Assembly (NCBI GenBank): GCA_022559845.1
Contig: CM040128.1
Location: 175,762,413-175,826,412 of the forward strand
Reading direction: 5' to 3'
Source of the DNA: Amorphophallus konjac
Taxonomy: Eukaryota; Streptophyta; Magnoliopsida; Alismatales; Araceae
Length of the DNA: 64,000 nucleotides
The translations under genes and the position numbers were made by a program. This document shows positions 34,291 to 45,059 of the stretch, piece after piece (positions within the stretch are counted from its first letter, which is position 1; every line of letters begins with the position of its first letter). Under the pieces are notes generated by a model. It ran no database searches, was not told where the DNA came from, and saw nothing but the letters and a program-made list of their open reading frames with translations.

Positions 34291-35437
34291 TGTTTCGTCA
34301 TGCTGGATGATGCCTTGTATCGCAGATCGTTCTCGGTCCTCTCCTCAAGTGCATCAGCGCCGATGAAGCCAGCCGAGCGATTCAGGAAGTACACAAAGGC
34401 ATCTGCGGCGCGCACCAAGGAGGAAGATCGCTTGCCAGGATCTTGCTTCGGCAGGGTTACTGGTGGCCCACTCTCTAGCGTGACTGAATGACCTATGTAC
34501 AGAAGTGCGACCGATGTCAGCGCTTCGATCATCAGATCCACCAGCCCGCAGCGGAGCTCGTCATCCTTACCGAGCCATACCCCTTCGCTCGTTGGGGAAT
34601 CGATATCTTGGGGCCATTTCCCATGGCCCAGGCTCAGAAGAAGTACGTCATCGTCGCCATCGACTACTTCACCAAATGGATCGAGGCAGAGGCCACCACC
34701 AGGATCACCGAATCAATCATATAGAGTTTTATTTGGAAGTCGATCATTTGTCATTACGGTGTCCCCCGAGTGATCGTGTGCGATAACGGTTGGCAATTTG
34801 ATTCTCATTACTTCAGAGATAGATGTGCCGACCTAAACATTCACAACCACTTCACTTCGGTATCCCACCCTCAGGCCAACAGACTGGTTGAGAATGCCAA
34901 TAAAACTATCTTAAAAGGCATCAAAACCAGGCTCGGCAAGGCCAAGGGAAGCTGGCTCGAGGAATTATCGAGCGTACTATGGTCGCACCGAACTACTCCG
35001 AGAATGTCCACCGGTGAAACACCTTTCCAGCTGGTGTATGGCACGGAAGCTGTTATTCCATTGGAGGTCAACAATCCCTCTCCCGAGTCGCCCACTTCAA
35101 ATCTGAGGTGAACGAGCAGAAGCTATTGGAAAACCTCGACTTAGCGGACGAGATCCGAGAGATTGCAAATATCCGAGCAATGGAATACCAATGGCGCATC
35201 ACTCGATACTACAACTCCAGAGTCCGAGATAGATATTTCCAACCAGGGGACTTCATCCTGAGAAAGGTTGAAGCCTCTTGACCACTGGAGGCGGTGAGGA
35301 AGCTAGCCCCTAACTGGGAAGGCCCCTACCAAGTGGTCGAGACGCTCGGGAAAGGGGCGTACCGATTGTCCACCATGGAAGGAACACCCATCCCTCGGAC
35401 ATGGAACGTGACAACACTTCACAAGTTCTACTTTTGA
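34291..35437 (+). pseudogene. pol: Tat integrase (broken, frameshifted)
   Basis: The HHCC zinc region ends YVQKCDRCQRF near 34495-34525. Catalytic core residues are D in WGIDILGPFP (about 34595), D in IVCDNGWQF (about 34775) and E in the segment after PQANRLVENAN (about 34885). The C-terminal domain (VRDRYFQPGDFILRK ... NWEGPYQVV) ends at TGA 35435-35437. Frameshifts near 34315 and 35090 and in-frame stops (TAG 34721, TGA 35279 and others near 34480) disable it. Confidence 0.88.
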
Positions 35438-36630
35438 TCATCTGGCAAGTATACACATGTAAGCAAAGTAGAATAAACGCCATTCTTCTCTTTTCATTAA
35501 ACTATGATGTACATCAAATAGGCCGCAGCCAATACAATATACAGTTCAACAAATAAAAAAAATTACATCCAGTGGTACTATGATGCGAGCAGAACGCTCG
35601 GCTAACTCGGTAAGCACTCCTGCGTCCAGCCACTAACTCTGCCTAGTGCAGAAACTTGCTCGGATAAATGATAGCCGACCCCGTTGGTTCGAGAAGCTCG
35701 GAAGAAAGGTGCCAGAGGGATTGGAAGGACAACAAGAGAAGGCCTCCCCTGCTAACTCTCTGGAAGGAGGACGAAAGTCGAACAGAAAGCAAGCACCCCC
35801 TAGTGGTGCGAGCAAGGAAAGAGGAAAAGAGGGGAAACAACAAAAATAAAAAAAGAGAAGTCGACCCAAGACAAATGAAGAGGAGGCTTGAAGAGCTCCC
35901 CTTCTTAGCAATGGGGTCGACGATGGAAAGAAAGGAGGGGCTGGGTGACCAGAAAGGAGGAAGCTTAAAAAGCTTCCCCTCCCCACAAGGATGGCGTCGG
36001 TGGGTCAGGGATAGGAAGGCGACATGCTCCGGCATGTCGAACCCTCTCCCAAACTGACCTCCGACTGTCGAACCCTCTTCCAAACTAGAGTAGCAGGAGT
36101 TTCCCTCCTACTGCCGCTTGCATCATCGTCTTCTGAAGCGCTTTCCATGCTCCGCTGAGATCGACAATACAACGTTTCGCGGAAAGGGAAAAAGGAGAAA
36201 CCGTCAGGGATGGCCTTAAGCGATGAAAGAAAGAGGAGAGGCCATCGGACCTTTTATAGGCCGAGGGGGAGCTGATTGCCTTAAATGACTCTCCCCTTAA
36301 AAACACGCTAAAGGAGCCTTCCCTGAGGCGGTTACCTCATTTCCCAACATCCCCCCCAGTGGGACGCATGAAGCGGTAAGTCATTTACGGTGGCATGGAA
36401 AAGCGGAAAGGTGCCAGCGCCATGTCAGTTATTTGACAGATCGGCACGCGTGATATCTGCAGAGAAAATTGGCGCCTTCCCCAACAACTACGGATACGGT
36501 AGTCAAATCACACCAAAAGCGGTAAGGAACAGTCAATTCAACACTTAATATTGCCGCTACTATACTTTCCAAAAAACAAAAAGGCCTTACACAGCTACAT
36601 AAGAAAGAAAGAAAGAAAAGAGCCTGTACA
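35438..36630 (+). other. Tat spacer between integrase and antisense ORF
   Basis: About 1.2 kb without a supported gene. Short open frames on both strands lack start context and recognisable motifs. A GAAA-rich run lies at 36599-36620. Being between two convergent genes, it should hold the ends of both transcripts. Confidence 0.5.
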
Positions 36631-37040
36631 TTAGGCCTCGGGCCCATCTCCAGGCTCGGTAGACAAGGCCCCCTCAGCACCAGACGATCTACCCCCAGTA
36701 TTCTCGGCGACGGCCGACCCAGGCACTGACCCCACCTGCGTGGGAACTATCTCGGTCGTGCGCCCTCCCGAGGCTGCTGGAGTTGGCAATCGCTCGGATG
36801 AGACCAAGGACTCCCGACTCCCTTCTTCGCTCGATGTATAATGGGAAGAGTCGGTGGAACCCCAGTCTGAGTCATAGCGTTGCCCGGAAGGAAAAACGAG
36901 CCCAGTTGCTTGGGCCTCAGCCTCTATGATGGCCCGATTGAAGCCTTGGGAGAAGCCCTTCTGAAGGCCCCGATGATAGCCCGACTCATAATAAGGGAAG
37001 GCAGTCTGCTGAAGAGCTGCGTGGTAAGCCTCTGAGCACT
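36631..37040 (-). pseudogene. Tat antisense ORF, C-terminal part beyond the solo LTR
   Basis: On the minus strand the frame continues from codon AAG|TGC at the insertion site through a YYESGYHRGLQKGF-type segment and an acidic serine-rich tail to TAA at 36633-36631. It joins in frame to the part at 40426-42368 when the solo LTR and one target copy are removed. See the main entry for domains. Confidence 0.75.
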
Positions 37041-38345
37041 TGTTGGCCTAGAGAGATGGCAGACAAGAAGGGGGGTTGAATTGTCCCCTTGCCGAGATGG
37101 CGGATTTTAAAAATAACTCCAACTAATTACAACGGAAATAAAACTAACAGCGTTAATTACCTTAAACAGATGTGATATTAAAAGAGTTCTCTCGATCTTT
37201 CCGATCCCACACAGTTTGATAATGTAAATAACAATTAAATTAAAGCCAAACACAGATAACGGAGGTAGCAATGTGTGGAGGTGTTGTGAATAAAAATCTA
37301 CAAGTTGACCTATGAAGGGAGGTAGATGAAATGGATGATCACACAGGCATTCACACGAGACACACAGATTTTTAGGTGGTTCGGGACCACGACGGGCTCC
37401 CTACGTCCACCCCTCACCGAACCCGGTGAGGCTTCACTCCACGCTACGAAACGTAGCAACACGAGGACGAACCCCAACACCACACACACTGCTTCTATAG
37501 TAATATCCACACGGGGACAAGCCCCAAAACGCTGCCACTGCAGCACACACACACACAACGTCGGGGAACACACCCCGGACACTTAAAACCACACGGAGAT
37601 GTAGCTCTACCCACACACGATGATATATCGAGTTTAAGACAACAAGAAGATGTACAATAACGCCCACAGCAGTATGTAAATGCAGATAGACTATGAAGCA
37701 CTCATGGAAATAAACATAATGAGGATGTAGAAATATCTCCTTGATTCTCCAATCGTCATGAGGGTATCTTCTTTGAAGCTTAGGTTGGAGAAAGTCTTAT
37801 CCGCAGCTGGTTGGAGCAGTCGGTCGTCCTCCTTAAGGATCCAGCGTATGTTCCTTCAAATCCCAGTTCCAATCATGCAACTCCCTTCAATCAGTAGGTA
37901 GGGTGCACTGGAAGTCGATCCTTGGAGTGGAAGCAGTCGGACTTGAAGTTTCAGACACCCAAAATCTCGAACGGTGGAGAGCAGCAACTGCAGCTCCCAG
38001 AATGAGACTCGGGCTCATGGACGGCGCCCTCTACAGCTTCTTCTTCCTTCTCCTTGAGTGAGCAACGCCCTCCTTCACGTTCTTCCTCTCCCTCTTTCTT
38101 CGTTTCCTGCAACCAGATTAAGAATGTTAGCGTTAGGGATATCTTCCGATGGAAATCGCGGCCATCATATATGAGAGGGAAAGCTCCAACAAAAAGACCA
38201 CAAAGCCCATGTTAAAACCCTCTCAAAGCAACCCTAAGACAAGTGGTGAAACCTTAAAGGCAAGGGTGTAAACAACCAAGCCATTCGGATTTCACCCCAT
38301 GGAGTTCGCAACCAAAACGGCAAACCCGATTCGAGTTGCCAAGAG

Positions 38346-38585
38346 AAAGTGTCGACTCTTAGAGTCGACACTTTTCTCAACACATTCTATCCCGTTATAT
38401 AAAAATAGGAGCCAGGTGAAAGTGTCGACTCATAGGGTCGACACTTTTCACCAGAGGTTCTGTTTTCATAGAAAACAGACCTCTGGCCTGTAAGTGTCGA
38501 TTCTAGGAGTCGACACTTGCAGCCAGCAGTGTCCAGCCAGCAAGCTGGCTAGAAAGTGTCGACTCCAAGAGTCGACACTTTCTCT
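38346..38585. repeat. Four GTGTCGAC hairpins alternating with other inverted repeats
   Basis: Hairpins lie at about 38347-38374 (perfect 13-bp arms AAAGTGTCGACTC, 3-base loop), 38416-38454, 38490-38520 and 38551-38583, roughly 70 bp apart. Between them lie other inverted repeats, such as gttttcatagaaaac near 38460 and gccagcaagctggc near 38535. The core palindrome GTCGAC recurs every time. Confidence 0.88.
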
Positions 38586-38617
38586 GACAGCAGAGAAAAT
38601 CAAGTTATGCAATGAAT

Positions 38618-38985
38618 TCTCCTCTTTCAAACACACATATAGAGAGGCAAATCAGCTTGCCGACATGCTTGCCAACCATGCCGTCTCCATTGGGCACAAC
38701 ATGGAATTCTCCTCTTTCAAAGAGTTGCCTACTCTAGCTAAAGGATATGCCACTGCCGATGCCCTATGTATTCCAAATTTTCGTCGACGGCTTGTATAGA
38801 TTCTTTTATCTTTTCTTGTAAATACAGAGAGCTGGCCTCTCTCACTGATATTGTACATTCCATTCTCACCTCTTCAGTAATAAAATAACACTAGTGGTTT
38901 GAAGGTGGAGTGAGAACATTCTCTTCCTTTGGAAGAGGGTGCACTCTCCCTTTGTTCCCACTAGATGTGTTTGATGATTAAAAAA
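38618..38985 (+). mobile_element. 5'-truncated LINE with RNase H tail in the solo LTR
   Basis: A 368-bp insert ends in poly-A and is flanked by the perfect 16-bp duplication aagttatgcaatgaat (38602-38617 and 38986-39001). It encodes the end of a LINE ORF2: residues HTYREANQLADMLANHA are the C-terminal RNase H segment of plant L1-type elements, and the stop is at 38797-38799. About 180 bp of 3' UTR follow, including an aataaaataa-like signal near 38878. Its tail resembles the minus-strand insert at 7646-7855, so both belong to one LINE family. Confidence 0.88.
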
Positions 38986-39519
38986 AAGTTATGCAATGAA
39001 TGAAGCCCAAAAACATTAACACCTATTAAACATCATTCAACCCCATTCAAATACTATAAAATGACATGCATGAGGGGTCTTAAAAACATCAAATAAAACA
39101 TTAAATGGCATGTATATGGGAAGCTAAAAGATCAAAAGATAACCTCAAGGTAGTCAAGAAGAGCATGCATGAATTCATAAGAAAACCCAATTTCCAAGCA
39201 TGCAGTCAGTATATAACCAAGACTTCTATTCAATGCATACCAAAGATCCACCCGCAGCCAAAGTTCAAGATGCTCATTCTTACCATTGCCATTGAGAATT
39301 TTTGGGCATGATTGAATCTGCACTTAATAAAAACACACATATTCAAGTCAATGCAATTGATAACAACAAAACAATGTCTTACCTTGAACCAAGTGAATGT
39401 GATACAATTGAGCCTGCAAGTTAAGAAAATCAATCTCATGTTAAAACACATTAGAATCACTTAATGCATTCTATGATGTCTGTGCATATGAACTCATGGT
39501 CAATGCACAAGAGAAGGTT

Positions 39520-39735
39520 GGGTCGGTGCAAGTATGTGAAACACCAAAGATTGGGTCGGTGCACAATTGAACAGGTCGGTGCAAGTTTGTAAAACACCCA
39601 TAGTTAAGGTTGGTGCAAAGGTTAACCAAGTCCGTGCAATGACGAACAAGGTCGGTGCAAAGGTAAACCAGGTCCGTGCAATGAACGAGGTCTGTACAAT
39701 GTTAAACAACATCCGTGCAATGGTAAACATCAACG
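39520..39735 (-). repeat. GGTCSGTGCAA motif cluster in the solo LTR
   Basis: About ten copies of ggtcggtgcaa or ggtccgtgcaa lie at 15-25 bp spacing. The motif resembles the TGCACGGAC unit of Sire-F read on the other strand and lies at the equivalent U3 position. Confidence 0.75.
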
Positions 39736-40425
39736 CAAGATACATCACACATAAAGCTCATTGAAAGCCATTGAACAAGCCTTTCAAATAAAATTCAATC
39801 AAACCTTCATGTAAATCAAGTTCAGTTCATAAACACAAAGTTCAGTCCAAAAACATGTTGAACATCTATTCCTTACTTAGATATGGATACCCAGTTGAAG
39901 GACCACAATTAGACCACCAGTCCTGAATGTCATGCCAATACACACATGAATTAAAGATGCAGTCCTAGCCAGTAAACACAAATCATTCAAGACCATTTAA
40001 AATGACATGAAGAATCATATCATCAAGATCCACATGAATTACTAATTCAGTCCAGTGCAAACTGAACCTTCACAACCATGGACAGCAAAATGTCAAGCAT
40101 TTATGTCAGTTCATTAAACACCCCATATAGGATATGCATGAAAGCACCAATAATACAGAGCTACCAAAACACAATGTTTACACAAGTTAGTTCCAAAGTC
40201 TCATGCACAGCACGCATGAGGCAACATCAGAATTGTATTCGTAAAGGACCATAAAATTTCAACCTGCAGAGCAAGATATCATCATGTTAGCTTGTTTATC
40301 ATGAAGACATTTTCCACTAAACAAGCACACAATATTTTTAGTTTAGAGCAAACATAAAACACATAATATATTGGAATCATCAAAACCATTGTCAAAGATA
40401 AAGAGGGGGCGCACATAACCCAACA

Positions 40426-42368
40426 ATCACTTATGTCGCTCGAGTGCTTCCACCCCGGCCAGCTCCGCCTTCCTCTCAAGCTCGGCTATCCTCTGTTCTG
40501 ACTCGGACAGCCTCCTCTCGGCCTCGGCCCGTGCATCCTCGGCCCCCCGGACTCAGTCCACGAGCCCCTCTCGCTCGGCCTTCCATTTCTCACCGCGCTC
40601 GACCTGAATTTTGCGCTCCGCCTCCAGGAGCTCGTTCTTCAGATCGACCATACGACGGGCCTGGACCAACTGCTCTGCCAACGACCAAGCCTCTGCCTGG
40701 CTCGACTGCACCTGTGCCCGGAGCGGGGCCACCTCCCGACAAAGGTCCCCAAGATCGAGGGTCAAATGCTCGACCTTCCGATCAAGCGCACCACGGGCCC
40801 ATGAAAGAGTCTCCCGCTCCGACTCCGCCCGAGCGTACGCGTCCACTGTCTCAGCTCCTAGCTGGGCCAAGACCAGGCAGCCTTCCATAAGTTGCTCGAA
40901 AAGCATGGAGGGGGGACCCTTCCAGAGTTTTTCTCGCAAGGCTCCTGAAGCTATAGAATGGCACATCCGGTACAGAGAGACCCGGACGCTGAAGCCACTG
41001 GTCGAGGGAGGGGAAATCCTCTCCAGAGCGGCAGGGATCAGGGCACCTCCCCCGAGCGATTCCACCTTGGGGGGCCCACCGGTTAGCTCGGGCTATGTTG
41101 CCTTACCGCGTACCTCCCCGGCCTCGGTCGGCTGCGATCGAGTCGCTTCATCCTGCGACTCTTTAGCCTCGACCGGCTCGAACCGGATCCCTCCATCTGG
41201 CGCCCCCTCTGTTTCGCTCGGCGCTTCAACGTTGGCCGCGGCCCCTTCGTCATCCGCTCCCTCTTGCTCCGTGGAGAGAGAAGGCAACAGAGGTGCCTCA
41301 TCGGCCGGGCGGGTGACCTCCGCCCTCCTCACCCGCTTCTTCTCGGCAGACAGAGCCTGCATTGAAGACCTCAGTAGCTTCACCATGGGATCCTTATGCT
41401 TGACCCCCCGGCATTCGGAATCATCATCTCGGGCAACCCGCTTGCCCTTATCCCAGGCACGAGATGATCCCTCCGAAGCTTGGAGATCACTCGGAGCTGG
41501 CGTATCATCAACGTCAATAACCTCCAGCTCGGCTGGCGGTGCCTCATCCTCAGCCGCTCGCCTCAGGTCTGAGCGAAGGAGAGAAAATTGTGAGAAAGAA
41601 AGCACTCACCTGATAAGAGGAGAACAAGCCCTTGAGACCCTTACCAGTCGGTAACAGCGCTCAAGAAAGGTACTCCTCGATGTTGGATAGGGTCACCAAC
41701 TCAGCAGTCGCCCGGCGATTCCGCTGAAGGATAGCAGCATCCCTCTCCACCTCCGGGGAGACCTCTGTTTGCTTCGGAGGGATATTTGGGTGAAAGATGG
41801 GCACCGTCGGGAAATTCCAGACTACACCGACTGCGGACGCACCCACCCAGAAATATTGGGTCTTCCACCCCTTATGAGAAGAGTCCTTCACGGAAAGGGA
41901 CACGTAACTCCTCTTCCGCTTCGCCTGGATAAAGAAGAAGCCCTTCCCAGCATAAAGGTTCCCCTTCAGCTCGAAAAAATAATGGAAGAGGTCCAGCGAA
42001 GGGCTCACCCCACACTGGCCGTAAAGAAAAATGAAGGAGAAGATGAGGGTATAAGAATTGGAGACCAGCTGGACAGGAGCCAGCCGGTAGAACCGAAGCA
42101 AATCGACAACAAAGGAATGAAGGGGCAGGCGAAAGCCGCACTTCCAGGCCAAGAGGAAGGAACAAAAGAGTCCGGAACGAGTGGCCAGACTAGACTCATG
42201 AGGCTCAGGCGCGAGGAACTGGAATCGCCAAGGCATCCCATACTGGTTCTCCAGTCGTTTCACATCAGCCTCCCTTAGCTCGCTGCGGAGAGGCTCCGAC
42301 GGTACCAAGAAAGGCCTTGGGGCCTATCCTTCCCCTCGCCCCTCGGCCTCAGGATTTTGGTCTGCCAT
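40426..42368 (-). pseudogene. Tat antisense ORF, main part (putative gypsy-type transposon domain)
   Basis: ATG at 42368-42366 lies in strong context (ccatggc). Residues about 20-215 contain HSFVVDLLRFYRLAPVQLVSNS and a VSPSLDLFHYFFEL-like segment. I recognise this as the 'putative gypsy type transposon' domain found in antisense ORFs of Tat elements. A 76-nt intron is likely (donor GTAAGG at 41644, acceptor CAG ending 41569), joining two frames in phase. Downstream are an acidic linker, a coiled coil (about 40980-40560) and the C-terminal part beyond the solo LTR. In-frame stops lie near 42325 (TAG), at 41661 (TGA), 41093 (TAG) and 40553 (TGA). The protein's role is unknown. Confidence 0.82.
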
Positions 42369-43555
42369 GGAACAAACAGAAGAACTGGAAGAGGAAGGGG
42401 AAAGCTCTGGATCAGAGACTCCGGAGGAGAAGAAAGTTGACGGATCACCGCCGTAGTAATCTCTCCTAGCTCCACGAAAGCCGCTGCGATTCTTTGCTCC
42501 TCCGAACTGCTCTCGCAGCGCATGAGCCCCCCTCAAATATAAATGCAAAAGAAGGCAAAACCCTAAACCCTGGAGATAAAGGGACGCACATAACGCGCAA
42601 TGCTTATAACCCTAGCTGGAGGCGGCGCGGCGTTCCGATCTCCGGAGGAGGGGCCTTCTCGTAAATTTTTTTCCAAATTATCATCATAACGGGCGTGTTT
42701 TCAGGGCAAGCCACATCACGTGGCCCCTACCAGAGAGAGATCTCTACCCAATCAGAGCCACAAAAAGTCCAGCCCAAATGCTACTCATCCGAGCCTAATT
42801 TTGGCTCGGGAGTAGGAGGGGGACAAGTGGAGAGGGGAAATCTAACCGCCCGGATGGAGAGGCCAAACAAGGTCTGACCTGACCCAACGAGGCCCAACTC
42901 CTTAAAGTGGTAGCCCCTAGGCCCACTAAATATAAGCCTAATAACTCACTCGGAACAAGCACTTCCTAGGCAACCTTCGGGTTGGGAAGTCCGAGCATCA
43001 GTTCGATCGGGAGAGCTCCGTCGGAGCCCCGTATTCTTCGCCCAGACCACGCACTCATCGCTCGGGAAGCCTCTTCTGGGCCAGTGCCTCAGGCTTAGGC
43101 CGACTGATGGAAGCTTATCTGTACGGCCGTTATGAGTTCCTTAATAGCAGGGGGCTCAAAGGGATAGGGGAGATCAAGAGTCCGCGGGCTATAAAGAGCC
43201 CGCAAGGAGGACGTAACCCCCCCTGAAACTCCTCAGCTTATGGGGATCATCCACTCAACGAGCCACTATTTAAAGCTAGAAGAACCCTACTGTGCGAAGG
43301 TAAGCCAAAAACCCTGAGCAAGAACCACTTCACCTTTTGGTGGAGAGGGATCTCGCGCTCCCATCTTCCTCCTAACTCCTCCCTTTGCCACAGTGCTCTA
43401 CTACAGTTGCCGACTTAAGCATCGGAGGGTATTCCCCAGGGATCCATCCCTGGCCACCTCTGACATGTTTCCCATCTTGTAGTTCATCCTTCTAGGATAC
43501 GTGGTCATCTCCCTCCCCGCTCAGGAGTAGTGCGAGATCGCAGCTCTTCAAGTAT
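42369..43555 (+). other. Tat 3' end: promoter region of antisense ORF, purine tract and probable 3' LTR start
   Basis: A purine tract GGGAGTAGGAGGGGGAC at about 42809-42825 could prime plus-strand synthesis, with an LTR starting TGGAGAGG near 42831. A TATA-like tatttaaag lies at 43267-43275. Inverted phrases (cccggg-type, and ccaggga...tccctgg near 43436) occur downstream. The LTR edge is inferred from the tract alone since no partner LTR is in view. The minus-strand promoter of the antisense ORF should also lie here. Confidence 0.45.
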
Positions 43556-43785
43556 CATGTATATCAAGGTCTGTGTTACCTTGCATTAGGTCTGTGTTAG
43601 TCTGTGTTACCTTGCATTAGGTCTGTGTTAGTCAATATTTGCATGTATATCAAGGTCTGTGTTACCTTGCATTAGGTCTGTGTTAGTCTGTGTTACCTTG
43701 CATTAGGTCTGTGTTAGTCAATGTTTTCATGTATATCAAGGTCTGTGTTACCTTGCATTAGGTCTGTGTTAGTCTGTGTTACCTT
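43556..43785 (+). repeat. 86-bp tandem repeat (2.7 copies) cut by Sire-F
   Basis: Copies start at catgtatatcaagg (43556, 43642, 43728). Each holds two smaller ggtctgtgttaccttgcatt units. The third copy is interrupted at 43785 by the Sire-F LTR. The copies are nearly identical, suggesting recent expansion inside the old Tat LTR. Confidence 0.92.
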
Positions 43786-44782
43786 TGTTGGGGTGCAAGG
43801 CCCGGATTCAAGGGGGTGAATGAATCCCTCTTTAAAATCACCCAATTAAAAACTGTAACTAGACATGAAAGCGGAATTAAAACTAGTTAAGGTATACAAG
43901 ATAAAGAGGACAAAGATTCTCTTGATCAAACAGTTGAGCTGCAAGAGTGCAGACTCCTAAGCAAACCTACGCTATTGACCGAACCCAATCAAACAAATGA
44001 ATGCAACTTAGACGCTCAAGTGACCTGAGTGAATTTGACACTCTCCAGTCACAATGATCAAGAATTCAAAATGACTCTCTCAGAACCAATATCAAATGAA
44101 CAAGATGAAAACAAATTCCTCGCTAGACAGACGATTCAGATCGAGCCTAAGCATACATCTAGCGGATCAGAATAAAGTAATCAAACCACAGTAGACAAGG
44201 GAATTTTTAGGTGGTTCGGTCCGCAGACCTACGTCCACCCCACACTCAACCCGAGTGTGGCTTCCGCCGATACACAGCTTAAACCGCTGGGCCTCACAGC
44301 TTGCCTACACCAGCTGAGCTTCACAACTTGCTTCGGCTAGGCAATACAGCTTAGCCGACCAGAGGAATCCTCCTCTGCAACTGCTGAGTGTTACAGCTTG
44401 CTCTGCTGACTAACAGCTTGAAATAAAGAGTGTAAAAGAAAAATAAGAAATGAGAAATCACAGCGACAGAAAGCTGTATACGATGGTAGCACAAATGTGG
44501 CTCTCAGGGAGCTGACTAGACTGGATTTGATCCAAGGTCTAGTGGAACTAATCTTCGGGAAAGTCTTCTATCTTCTTCTCCTCGAGCTCTTTCTTCACTC
44601 TCTCTCTATCTCTCTCTTCTTCTCTCGATCTCACGAGCTTTCTCACTTTTACTTCTGCTATGCTCTGCTGCTCTCGCTCTATCTCTTTTCCCTCAGAATC
44701 TCCTCTTCTGCTGCTCTCTTATCTCGCTCTCTGATTCTTCTCTGAAGCTCTTCTCTATTCTCTTCTCTCATCGAATCATCCT

Positions 44783-44792
44783 CTACTTATAG
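44783..44792 (-). promoter_or_regulatory. TATA-like box of the Sire-F LTR
   Basis: CTATAAGTAG on the minus strand lies between the motif array and the conserved R/U5 block. A weak match, chosen by position. Confidence 0.4.
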
Positions 44793-45059
44793 CCAGCTGA
44801 GAGATGGGCGTGTGGAGACCACATTTCCCACCCAAACTTTCATCCAGATCTGATCCCCACTGGACACGTGGCAGCATCTGAGCATAATGACTTTCCACGT
44901 GTCACGAGCAACAGCTTGTTTTCTACCTCGGATCACGTGCCCTTCTTATCTCAGTTCGAGCTCACGTGCTTCTTTAGTTCTGCCCTCAAAGTGTTTGATC
45001 GTGGGCCTTACTTGGCATGGCAAAGAACAAGCATAACATTCAGTGTTATTAACTAGGAG

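Larger units (their letters stand above)
37041..40425 (-). repeat. Solo Sirevirus-like LTR in the Tat antisense ORF
   Basis: On the minus strand it starts TGTTGGGTTATGTG (40425) and ends AGGCCAACA (37041). It has the GGTTTTGATGAT phrase typical of Sirevirus LTR starts and the conserved R/U5 block at 37370-37440. Neither side shows a polypurine tract or internal sequence: both flanks are antisense-ORF coding DNA, so this is a solo LTR left by recombination between two LTRs. Flanks read gcact on the left and tcact, one base removed, on the right, an imperfect target duplication. It carries a LINE insertion and a hairpin array. Confidence 0.8.
31693..43785 (+). mobile_element. Tat-type Ty3/gypsy element, the oldest layer of the nest (5' part outside window)
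   Basis: The plus-strand pol order is protease, RT, RNase H, integrase (31693-35437). A long ORF on the opposite strand follows (42368-36631), then a purine-rich tract and probable 3' LTR (from about 42831). The antisense ORF downstream of pol with a 'putative gypsy-type transposon' domain is a known feature of part of the Tat lineage. Every other element in the window lies inside this one: on the left at the gag/protease junction, in the antisense ORF, or in the 3' LTR. Confidence 0.85.

Noticed and set aside
35646..36083. Overlapping 110-146 codon frames on both strands in the Tat spacer
   Set aside because: No motif, strong strand overlap, and purine-rich composition explain the open frames.
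38299..38799. Plus-strand ORFs 38299-38493 and 38494-38799 as a gene
   Set aside because: Made of hairpin-array DNA joined to the 3' end of a truncated LINE ORF; only the RNase H tail after 38618 is genuine coding relic.
40611..41654. 347-codon plus-strand frame rich in serine and arginine
   Set aside because: Opposite strand of the Tat antisense ORF, whose minus-strand frame carries the recognised domain and the intron; the plus frame has no motif.
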